A stretch of DNA of 64,000 nucleotides from the NCBI RefSeq assembly GCF_008831285.2, contig NC_045140.1, positions 10,414,505-10,478,504 on the forward strand, given 5' to 3'. Source of the DNA: Nymphaea colorata. Taxonomy: Eukaryota > Streptophyta > Magnoliopsida > Nymphaeales > Nymphaeaceae. Below, one piece after another: positions 26,601 through 39,100 of this stretch (within the stretch, counting starts at the first letter, position 1; each line of letters opens with the position of its first letter). The notes under the pieces were generated by a model. That model ran no database searches and was not told where the DNA came from. It saw nothing but the letters and a program-made list of their open reading frames with translations. The position numbers and the translations under genes were made by a program.

Positions 26601-27919
26601 TATTGTTATCACAGGCAATTCAGAAAAACACATAGAAGAAGCTAAAGTTTTGATGATGCAAAACTTCAAAATGAAAGAGCTTGGTGATTTACGATTCTTT
26701 CTTGGAGTGGAGATTGATAGGCACAATAATCGCCTCACATTGACACAACAGAAATACACGTTGGATTTGTTGAAAAAGTCAGGTATGTCTGATTGTAAGC
26801 CTGTTGGAACTCCTAGTGTTCTAAATCAAAGACTAAGTGCTCAAGATGGGGAGTTATATGAAGATCCTACGCAATATCGAAGTATTGTTGGGGCACTTCA
26901 ATATCTTACATTTACTAGACCAGATATTATATATGCTGTGAATCAAGTATCCCAATTTATGCATGCACCTAGAGATACTCACATGGATGCTGTCAAAAGA
27001 ATATTAAGATATCTTAAAGGGACAGCAGGAGATGGCTTAGTTTATGGTAAGAGTGAAAATATAACTACTGGACATCAACTTATGACATTCACAGATGCAG
27101 ATTGGGCTGGAGATCCCGATCAAAGAAAGTCCATTTCTGGTTTTTGTATTTTCATTGGACGTAATCTTGTGTCTTGGAGTTGTCGAAAGCAAAAGGCAGT
27201 AGCAAGATCCAGCACTGAAGCTGAATACAGATGCATGGCTGCAGGTACTGCTGAAGTTACATGGGTTAGACATTTGCTAGAAGACATTGGAGAAAAGATT
27301 AAAACATCAATGTTAATGTGCGATAATCAAAGCGCTATTAACATTGCCTTTAATCCCGTACAACATGGTCGAACAAAGCACATTGAGATTGATCAACACT
27401 TTGTTAGACAAAAGGTGGAAGACAAGGAAATTCAGCCTATTTATGTTCGTACAAATGAACAAGTTGCAGACTTATTTACAAAAGGATTAACAAAGGAACG
27501 ATTCTGGTTTCTAAAAGGCAAGTTGTACATGGTGCAAAACCATGCACAACTTGAGGGAGGGTGTTAAAATATAAATCCTTCACCAGCACGTTGAAGAGGA
27601 GTCTCTTAGGATTCCACCTCCTTGTAGAATGTGTTAAAATATTTAATGTCCTTGTAACATGTGAAGAGTCTCCTAGGATTCTATGTTATAGTTAATATCC
27701 TTGTTATATGGGAAGTCTCCTAAGATTCTATGTTGTAGTTAATATCCTTGTAATATGTGAAGTCTCTTAGGTTTCTATGATGTAATTAATGTCCTTGGAG
27801 CTTGTGAAATCTCCTAGGATTCTACGATTGGAGACTCTTAGAATTCTGAAAATGAGATTATAAATAGAGGCCGTGCAAACCATTTTGGCTACGGCTTCTT
27901 CTCCTCAGTTTCTTCTTGT

Positions 27920-27975
<56 letters not shown>

Positions 27976-30900
27976 TGCGTGAGTGTTGTTTTCGGGTTAC
28001 AGATATTGGTGCTACATTTCTATCAAGTTTGAGAAGAATTCAGGATTAGCATCCAAAGTTACTAGCATCTACTGGAAAGTAAGAGGAAAATAAATAAATA
28101 AAAACTTAAAGATTAATGTTGTGCATAATTGGAATTTGGAACAGACAAGAAGTCAAAACAATCAAAGGAGGAGATAGATGAATAAATGACTTGATGTGGA
28201 AGCAGAACAGGTAAAAACAGGAGGCTTCTGCAACAGTGGTTAATTCATCGAATACATAAATATGATCAAATGATGCTGAACATGAAAAGGACATTGAGAG
28301 CACCTCATTTTCCATGTCAGATGTGAAGCCATACTCTGTCACCTCTGAGAAGTAATGTGAAAGAAATGCAGAAACCTTAAATAACAAGACATAGATCAGA
28401 TATAAGCAAATTAAAGTGAATAAATTCAAATGAATTCAAACTGAGGAATAAATTCAAATAAATACGTTTGCATTGGTAGGACTGGAAGACTGCATCGATC
28501 AAACAAGCAACCAAGAAGGAAAAGGAAACACACAATAAAGGCGAAAGCATCTAGGCAAATTTTACATCAAAAGACCAAACCTTCTATTAGTTCAACATAA
28601 ACAGAGAAGCTAGACAAGTGAGAACCATGCAACACACCACGATCTTGTTCTTTTTGTGACAACAAAAGACTATTTATAGTTGACGTACAACCAAAATGAA
28701 GCTACTCTGTTTAACATTACCATCTGAGAAAAGGAATGGAATCAAAGGACTGTCTTCCTGAAATATATACAGATAAAGAGGTACCACATATTATAACTCT
28801 TAAGAAGCTGAATACAGGTCAAGACATCAAATGATGCCAAGAGTGAAGAATCTATGAGATATATCCAAGCTAAACACTTATTTCATAAGTATAGTGTGCT
28901 GCTGTCCTCAAACCTGGTTGGTCTTCTCATCACATTCAATCATGTAAGGAAGTCTAATTTGATTTCCACTAACATAGAGCTAAATAGTCACAAACATTCT
29001 CATATATTCTAAGCGTATTAAGTAAGCTGTTTTACTGTAATGATGTTTAATGCAAAAGCTTGTAACAAGAAAAAAAAAGCACAAAAAAAAATTTGAACCT
29101 TTTAACAGACAGGATGTGAAATGAATCACAATTTTCCTTTAAAGATACACCATTTATTGACCATGACAACACAACAATGACTACATACATATGAAAAATA
29201 TCTTATCCAGTTCATCTTAATTCGTAATTCTCATAATCACATAAGGGTGCTTTCTATGTCACATGGGTACGGGTACAATTCAGGTACTGGTACAAAGATA
29301 CGGGTACAGACACTACAATTTTATAAAATGTGGGTACAGGGGTACGGTACGATATACATATGTATATATATGCAAAATAACACAAAAAAAAAATCAAAAC
29401 ACAAGCAAAATTTAAATAAACAAGTGATTTAAATTTTAAAATAAAAACATTACATGTTAATGAACAATCTAAAAACAGAATGAAATTGAGTTGGAAAAAT
29501 TAAATCACGTAAAGTTAAGCAATTTGGATCGGTTTTGGTCTAAAAGTACCCAAGTGTGTCTAAGTACCCACTTTCGGTACGGGTACGGTGACACGGGTAC
29601 GTGGACCTTATTGAAGTATCCATGTGACTTAGGGTGCTTTCAATAACTTGTAGAATTATTCAATAACTTGTAGAATTATACTATTGGGAAACTGTCAAAG
29701 TTATTTCCAGGAAAATCAAGTGATCCCAGCTGATTGAGCTGCTACAAATAATGTGCAATAAATTATTGAATAAGGTACACATTTAATGTTTTTTGTTGGG
29801 CCGAAGAAAAGAGGTGGTCAATTTATTCTGTAAGTGAAGGAGGCCGAGTGGAACAGAAGATAGAGCCGACACTTTTTCCAGTACGGGAGCTAGAGGAGAG
29901 ACCTGCGACTTCAAACGAGAATCTCCCTTTTTGTTGGTGTCTAACCGCAGCAAGCAAGTAGAGCCGTGAAGTCAGCAGTTACAGGCGAGGTTGATTTCTC
30001 AAAGAGAATTCCTTTAACGGCTAGGGGCTAGTGATAGAGTCTATTTTCCGTCCCAGTGCAGTTCCTTACCGTCTTGGCAATTCCACTTTCCATCTCGAAA
30101 AAGCCATCTCGACTCACGACTACTTGAAAGTCAAGCTAACAAAACTTACTGTGGCCAACTCTCAACTTGGTTACCAAACCACCTACTAGTCTGTGGGACT
30201 AGTCGACTAGCCGGTGGTCTAGCAGCTAAGTCCTGGCCGAAAAGTAACCAGGGTTTAGTTGGGAGATTAGCGCAGCAACTAAGTTGACTAGTTGCTGGCT
30301 AGTTATTGACCAAACTGGTTTGAGACCATGCAATTTACATCTGGTTAGTCCTTTTCTTTTTTTTATCCCTTTTTAAGTAGGACAACTAGTTTTGTTCTAT
30401 GTCACATAGGTACAGGTACGGGTGCCAGTACAGGTATGGACCGTTTTCAAAAAATTTGCGTCGAGGGTACGGCCGTGTATATATATAGAAACTTAATAAG
30501 AAATGATAAACAAGTAAACAACATAAGATTATCTATGACAAGTAAACAACATAGAAAACATATGTCAACATAAACAAGTAAACAACATAGAAGATATATA
30601 CTAATGGCTCTTCGGGTGAGCAAGGGGTATTAATCCCACCGCCCGAAAAAGGCCCGAAGGCCCCCCCATTCCCCCTGCCTCCAGGGTCCTGAGCTGCGTC
30701 GGTGTCAGCGATAGCAACGGTGCACCCTTCAGCTTAGATGCCGCGCCCTACCGCCTTAAGACACAGGAACATAACGCCCACGGGAATCGAACTAGAGACC
30801 TGCCTTAGTACAGGCCCCTAGCTCAACCAGCTACGCTAGCAGTAGTGTGTTTAAGAAACGTATGAAAAACTTTAAGCATAGGGACAAAATACATATCAAC

Positions 30901-31102
30901 CTCAAAGTCATTTGTTGCATATATTGCAAAGTATCAATGGAATGAGGAAAATCATCTACCAAACATCTGAGCAGCCCCTTAGACAATCAAATACGAACCA
31001 CGACTCAGCATTGTCGAACTAGAATCTAAGTGCTAAATGTTGAAATGTAATGGGCAGTTACATAAAACGACATAGGAGCATGCACAGACACATGGTTATC
31101 TG

Positions 31103-31148
<46 letters not shown>

Positions 31149-34100
31149 GCATATAAATGTAAAAGAGAAAGGGCAGACAATACGATTTTCGAAGAAGAAA
31201 AAGAAGAATAGTTGATGCAGGTCATAGAGAAGGGCAGACAATTCTAAACATGTCGTTGAAAGTAAACGGATAGACTGCATATATATATATATAGTTGCAT
31301 ATAAATGTAAAAGAGAAAGGGCAGACAATACGATTTTCAAAGAAGAAAAAGAAGAATAGTTGATGCAGGTCATAGAGAAGGGCAGACAATTCTAAACATG
31401 TCGTTGAAAGTAAACGGATAGACTGCTGGACGACAGGAGACTACCGGGAAAAAAAAAAGCTTAAATATGAAGCTTTGACAAAGAATGCCCAAATCAGTCG
31501 ACGGAGAAGTCGCTGAACAACAGCAGCTGCGTCGCCCTTCGCCAAAGATGTTGCCTCTCGCTGGAAACTGCTGAAACCAGTCGACGGACCTATATCTATG
31601 ACAGAACTGCATGAAACTGATGCCTAGGGGAAAAAGTCATACCCTGCCACATAGATACTACTGATGCCATTCAGGTCTAGCTATCCTGAACTACAAGCAC
31701 TTGAACAGTGCCTAAGACCAGCAGGGTCACACACTTAACAATATATTGCTTCAACTCTATGCAAGTAGAACCCAAAATGCACCATGAGAGCGCCTATTAA
31801 AACATGGTCCAACTCAGAAGCACCAAATCTATCTAGAAGAATATGCCCCTAGAAATATCCAAAACATGCTCACCCAGTTTGAACCATGTAGTTGCTCACA
31901 TAGGCTTAAGCTGAGTGCAAACATTCACACTTGCAGCACAGCACAGTCACCAATATCATTTTCAGCAACATTTTCTTAAGTTTTTTAGAATGTGTTTTTC
32001 CTGAGAAAGTTCTTGGTAAATTTTTGGAAATTCTAAAATTGAATAAGGAAAAGATCGAAAGAGAAGCTCTTCAAGAAAATAACAATATACAATGTGTTTG
32101 ACAATATCTTGAAAATATGACCATATCTTCCAGATACTATTGGTCGCAATTTTATCAAAGTTGGTCTGGATCAACCAATCGAACCCGAAGCAGTGCAATC
32201 GCAATTCAATGCACCACCAAATTTAATCATGCCATGTGTCATCCTTTTTATTTTCTATTACTATATTTTCATTTTCAAATTTTCTAAATTTTAAATCTTC
32301 TGCCTCTAATAATATTCATATTTTGCCACTTCAAAAATAATCTTCATTTCTGTCTGATTCTGCCAATTCATTGAGCTTTCTTGCTACATCAATCGCTTCA
32401 GAAACCGATTTTGACAGCATTCATTGGCAGGCTCTGACATAAAACACATACTCTGAATGCACATGTACCTAAGTAAACACACTGACTTGCAAAGAAGTAG
32501 ACACAATCTCATAAAATGTGCACCATTCTGAAACTGTTCATAACATACTAATCAAATTAAGAGCATTGCAAGCACATGAATTATACATAAAGTCAGAGAT
32601 ACAAATAAATTTAACGTGAAATACACATCAGAGAAAGATCAAAATGGTGACCAGCAACATAGAATTATGAATTGCAAAAAAAGCACCACATAATCTCCAT
32701 TGGCCTCAACAAAATTAACAGCTGGACACATAATGGTGAGCTACAGATCCTCACAAACCATGCGGCCACGAAATTCTGGAAACACCCGCTGGGTCTTCAC
32801 TGTGATGTAGTTTCTTTCCTACATTACCACATTAACAACCAGAGATCAATACCAAAAGAGGAAAAATCATGTCTGGAAAAGCAAAGAGTTCAAAATTCTC
32901 AGGAATTTGACCATGCTAACTTCTATTTTATTCTTAAAACTAGAAGAGGTGAGTTATACTGATGTAAAGATTATATGCCAAGTCAGAAAAGTCTCAGATC
33001 AAAGTATCAAACAAATAACTTTACAGCAATAGTAGCATGTGCACATCACCTGAAAAAAAAGGCACACATACACAAAAATAGGAAAGAACAGAAGCATACT
33101 CCTATTTGTGCACACACACACACAGGGAGATCTACCTGCAATATTTTCAATATGGTAGCATAAGTTGATGGTCTTCCAATCCCAAGTTCTTCCAACTTCC
33201 TAACCTTTGATGTGCAATTTGAAGAAAAAGAGCATTCATAAAAAATTTGCTTTTATGCTGGAAAAAGTTTGCAACTATAACAGAAACATAAAACAAAGCC
33301 TAAAAATAGAGAAATTAGATCATTGCTAAACTCACCAGTGTCCCCTCCGAATACCGTGGCGGGGGCTCTGTGGAGTGCTGCTTTGGCTCCACCTTAGCAA
33401 AAGTTACTTGTTCTCCAGGCTAAAGTACATGCTTAAGTCAATTAATATGAATAACATGTTTTCAGAAATGATACACATTAAACTTCAAAAGTAAAAGCAC
33501 CAATTGGAGCTTCATGTGCAACATAACTAACGTAAAAGACAAATGGATACAAGTATACAACAAATAAAAAACCATTTAACACTGACATGACTCTGACGGT
33601 TTTTTATTATCCTATTTGCAATAAAATTATATATTATGCCCATCTGACCCAAACAAGACTTGCAAAATGTGATATTAAAATGAAGATTAATGCTGAAACA
33701 TCCTGCAGGGTTTTAATATCTCATTGAGCATGATACAAAGAATATTTTCCTTAAATGAGGTAGGCAAGCAATTCTTCCAAGTCAGTATCACAAGCATATA
33801 ATAAACATCATAGACATCCCACATTCCAAAAGAATATGCAGTGTTCCAAACTTGCTCAAACAATCCAAGTGGATTGCAGGAGTTCAATTTTCCAGTAACT
33901 AATCACGTACAATCCTGGATGCAGCCATGAATATTTTAAATAGAAAATAGCCAAGATTAGTAGTAAATTTTCTAAATTGATGAGCAACTATCCTTTTGTT
34001 AAATAGTACAAACACGACAGCAGGATAGGCTTGCTTCTGGTGGCACATGGTACCTTTGCTAGATCCAAGCAGGGCCCTTAAGTGCCTGCAAAGCTTATGA

Positions 34101-34560
34101 AGAAGCAAAATCAGTGGCTGGCTGATTATCATAAGGTTTTGGCTGCACTTAGACCAGTCACAAGCCACACCAAGCTCATTAATTTTAATGCAAAACCTAA
34201 ACAATAATCGAGCACGGATCAGCCTATTTCATCTGGCATCTTCATACTTTTGTGGCCAAGACTGAAGGTGCCCAAAGCCTGAGGCATGCCTTACTCAACG
34301 TCCATCCATATCTTGTCAGTCCCGTCAATAGAATCCATAGATGTAAGCTTGATTTGCTAAACATGATCCTAACCCTATGAAAATTGGGAAGTGCCATGTC
34401 ATGGTTAAGGATATGAATGCATACCTTAAAAATAGAAAGCAAGTGAAAAGCATCCCCTCCATCAACATCATGTTCATCAGCTTGACCAAGAACAGTAGCT
34501 TCTTCATCCTAGAGAAAAAGGTTGTCACTAAATAGGCATTCAAAGGCTACACACACACGC

Positions 34561-34615
<55 letters not shown>

Positions 34616-36131
34616 AAGGAGAGACATTTAGACAAGCAAAATCTTTAGGTTACCTTGTAAACAGCCTGACTTCCAAGGAAATCAATTTTAGAATCAGTTG
34701 AACGAAGTCTCAGGCTTTCTCCTGGGTCCAAAAAATCAACTTGCACCTGTTGCAAAAATTTGTCAAGAGGTAGAAAGAAACAGATAAGATATCAGCTAAC
34801 AGGGAAACTTCCCTGCCAAAAGTTACCGTTCATAAGAAACAAAAAAAAATTACTTCAACAAGAAGCAGACAACTAGTTCAAGAAAAAGGATAAATTACGT
34901 CTGCCTGGCAAGATAATGTATCCATATAGGAAATTTTTTTCTTACAGTAAAATGATGCATAAGTTTCCCCATTGTGGCCAATAACAAAGTGATTCAACTT
35001 TAGTATACAAATCCTGTGTTTTCTTATTATTTTCCATTTCTTTCCTAATATTTTCTGAAAATATATTCTGTGAGGTATGTGACTCTCCCTTATGAGTTTA
35101 CCCGTGTTCACATAAATTCCACTAACTATTCTATTTAATCAGTATCAGGCAATCAGCTCTTAATTTGGCAGCTCTTGATTGCTTCCAGAGATTTGCAGTA
35201 AAAATATGTGTAGCATTTCCAGCAAATAAAGGTGATGTGCTACATGTGTAGTATTTCCAGCTAGTGAAGGTTGATCCTCCTGCATATCTACAATGCAACA
35301 TATATCTTCTTATCTTTTTCTATTTATCTTTCACTTCCAAAGATTCACAATGAGAAGTAATTATGCAACATATGCAGCAACAATTAATAATTCAATTTCG
35401 ATTAGAAAACAGGATGAGCTAAAAGTGGAACTTGAGATAGAGAAATACAAACTAAGAGTATAAAATGCATACAAAGGACAGAAGATACCCACCTTCAAAT
35501 AGATAGCAGGTTCCATCTGGCATGCCATGGTGCGGCACCATATAAGTGTATAAAGCTTCAAAGAATCTTCATCAAGCACACCAGACAAGGCAGCTAATAA
35601 AAAAAAAAATTATAGAATCACGGAATTAGGCAAGTGACTCAGTGTGTGTACATGTATACCTGCTTGCATATGTGCCCTTTGTGTGTGTGTGTGTGTGTGT
35701 GTGTATGAAAGAGAAAGAGAGAGATCAATGAAATTCTAGCCATGTGGAGCTGACTGAATATGACAAATGTATACATGGTAAACGCTGTATTTCAGTTGGT
35801 CTTATAGCTTCATGAGCCTCTTGAGCATTTTTCACCTTCTTCAGAAATTTTCGAATGCACGTTGAAGCAAAACCCTTCCCATATCTAGACAAGAAAAAAC
35901 AAAGTTCACTAAATTGTTAGTGAAAATTAACAGGTAGGAAAGGAAATCAGCAACATATGTAATTCATACACTGAAGCATTATCAGTAGGTATAATAAGTT
36001 CAAACCTATTAATTACTAGCATATTTTTACGCTAACACATGCAAAGAAACTTTGATCACTATTACTAAGTAAAAAAGTTTGTAAGGATTCTAGAAATCAG
36101 AGGATATAGAACATCGACATGCTATGTGAAA

Positions 36132-36163
<32 letters not shown>

Positions 36164-39100
36164 TATAATATATATATATAAATAGTGTACATCAATGCTC
36201 ACCACTCACTTTTGCTTTATAAGAGGTCATGAATCAGCCCGCATTTCATAAAGGAAACATGGGTCATGGGTATGGGTGGGTAACATTTTTATCTTCATAA
36301 AATTTTTGCACTTAAGAGGAAATTGGATAGCCACATGAAGCAATGGAACACTAAGAACAAATGGACAAGCAAGGCAATGACTCAGACATTCACCTTTCAG
36401 AAACAAATTCAAGGATGGATTTTGCAGCTTCATCAGAAACCTAGAAAAACAACAGTCAAAAACAGTAAGAACATGAACAGAGTGCAAACTGTTGATGCAG
36501 ATAACAAGATTTCAATATTGAGAGACACAGCATCAAGCCTCTGAACACCCAATTAATGAACATAAAGTCAAGTTGGCCAAGAAAAGAGAACAAACAGATC
36601 GGCCATGAAACCTTTATCTGTAACAAAGCTTTCACAGTTTATCTTTCTTCCTTTTCCTTTCTCCAAGAACTGGGTTCTGATGTGGTATTCTTTTTACATA
36701 TTAGCCGCACACATGCACCGACTACGTAACTGCCTTCAGAGTAATGGGATGTGAGAAACACATACATCCTTCTAACTAACTATATCTGTTGTAAAATACC
36801 ATATAAAACGTGGACTTCAGAAACCAAAACCATTGGTAAAAGAAAACATGAACACAGTCCTCCAGCTTGTGAACTTTGTGTCTAGGTAAAAATCTTCAAT
36901 TTTCCGTCTAATTAAGTTCTTATCAATCTCAAATTACTATTTCTGCTGCTATAGTAGATCAGATTAGAAGAGATCTTAGTAGCATTTTGGCTGTCATGGG
37001 GAAGAGCAATTTTGAACCTTTTCTTTACAACTCAGCCGCCGTCTAATCCAACTAATCTCAAAATAGTTCTCATCATTGAGCTTTATTATCACCAATACTA
37101 GATCTGGCCGCCATTTGATGCCTTTGGCTGCCTCACGATGGGCCTGTCATCAATCAAATTCAATAACCTGGAGTATATCTTTTCTCTTCTGGATCTCTCT
37201 CTCAATCTGCACACAAGTGGGCCATAATGACCAGCGTGCCACATTATGTGAATTTGTCATAAACTTGGGTGGCAACTTATCTGCTCAAGTATCTAAGAAA
37301 CTATTTTTATAGCTTCCATGTGTATAAATTCAAAAACACCATTTTATTACAAGGTAACATCAGGCCTTGCAAAGGTGAGATATCGATACCCTTGCTCATA
37401 CTTATGTGGCTTAAGTGGTGAAAACGCAAGGCTCATCAGGCTTGCTTTTGGCAACAGATTAATGGTGTTTCTATATTGAGTCAAGAAAAGAAGATTTAAG
37501 TTTATCATCCACTAGCACAACCAGAAACTCTTTAAGCCACCATAGGCCTTCCACCTGGAATTCTTGCCCATGTGCTATTTGACTGCTCTAGTTTTGGCCC
37601 TAAGAATGACCTTTGATAAAAATGTGTAACATGTATTCATATACCAGCCAGAGGAGTGAGTTTAAAAATCACACCATAGATACGACCAATGATTGGTAGT
37701 CTCAACTGCCAAATCAAAGTGAAAATTTGCAATGCATGTCAATGTCACATATATCCTAATTTTGAAGACTTACAAAATTATGATAAATAGTGGTCAAGTT
37801 TAAAAATTTATCGATTACAGGAATATAATTGCAGAATATGCTATTCAAGGCATCAACCAGTGTCAGGAAAATCATATTCACTCCATTTTCTTCTCAAGCA
37901 GCAATAGCCTCACAGGTGTAGATAAAGACTTTCAGGTCCAGTCATATGCAATAATCTTTCCAAAAGAAAAGATAGACACAAAAGATCATAAGATGAAGAT
38001 ACATAAAGAAAAAAACAATTTAACACGCACATACTGTGGTAGAGAAAGATGGACTAAAAGAACTACTCAATATCTAGTTTCTATATTAAATTAGTATCAA
38101 TTTAATTAAAATCAGTAAAACTAGGAAAAGAGCCTCCCATGGAGATGTACAAAAGTTGTCAACCAAGAAAATTAGCAGCTTACATAAATCACCAGACAAA
38201 TGAACATAATTTCACCATAAAGTGTTTCTTCTGAACTATCTTTTTTATTCACAAACAGGATAATAAAAAGACTTCAAGAGTGTACCAACATGAAAGCTAT
38301 CAGTACGGATATATGTTATCAGACCAGTTGCTTCATCATTCAATAACTTCACTCCCTCATAAAGCTTTTGGGCCAGCTGTAATCAAGTAACAAAAGATCA
38401 GGGATCTCAAACATATGTATCACAATAATAATAAAGAGAAACAACAACAAAAAAAAAAAGGAAGAACTTGGCCAATCTTCTAATTCTATACTTAGTAAAC
38501 ACATTACTTTATTTTAAAAATGTAGATCTAATAAACAAATGATCCAATGGTATTTGATAAGAAATGACAACAAGAATTATTTCTGGAGCATAAAAAGAGA
38601 TTTCTCATTTCATTTTATACCCAAGTTTCGAGGCAAAATGATGCAGGGCAGGACCAGACCCGTCACTCTCCTGGGTGCAGTTCTTCGCCTCAGGTTCCAC
38701 TTTCGGGCATCAATACAGTTCATGAACCTTCAACCGTGGGATTCCCTGTGGACCCAGAGCACACACGAGAGGAGGTGCCTCTGCGTAGGTATTCGAAGCA
38801 GACCAAGGGTTGAATTGTAATTTTGAGTTATGTAGAAATACGAACAAGATGAGGAAGAGAAACAACGATCACGATGTAACGTGGAAAACCCTCAACACGA
38901 GGGAGAAAAAACCACGAATGAGGAGGAGTTGGTGCCCACTAGCAACCAGACTCTCTCTCCCCTTAGATTATCATTAACTCATAAGGATTAGGGTTACATG
39001 ACTTAAGTAGTGCCCAAAACGGGCTACAAGGCGGGTCGGGTATGGATCCGGACCCGAAACATACAATCTATCAACACTCCCCCTCAAGTTGGGCATACAT

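Larger units (their letters stand above)
17234..28025 (+). mobile_element. Outer Ty1/copia retrotransposon, interrupted by a second copia
   Basis: Paired LTRs (17234-17699, 27562-28025), TG...CA ends, and target duplication AGTTT at 17229-17233 and 28026-28030. Primer site TGGTATCAGAGC at 17700-17711; purine tract GAGGGAGGG before the 3' LTR. The polyprotein is split by the inner element at 19959-25284 plus one copy of ACTAA. Removing that insertion by arithmetic gives a continuous frame of 1439 codons, so the element was probably coding-competent when hit. It lies antisense to topA inside its largest intron. Confidence 0.96.

Noticed and set aside
29840-29925. Possible second SINE: AGGCCGAGTGG followed by GACTTCAAACG.
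   Set aside because: The box A-like part is fair but the box B-like part matches poorly, and no repeat boundaries were seen.
30180-30320. ACTAGTC/GACTAG palindromes that might mark a MITE.
   Set aside because: No pair of ends with flanking duplication could be defined.
38639-38830. First thought to be the coding tail of a separate, upstream gypsy copy.
   Set aside because: A purine tract lies before the matching segment at 50383 and both copies begin TGATGC, so it is the LTR itself.
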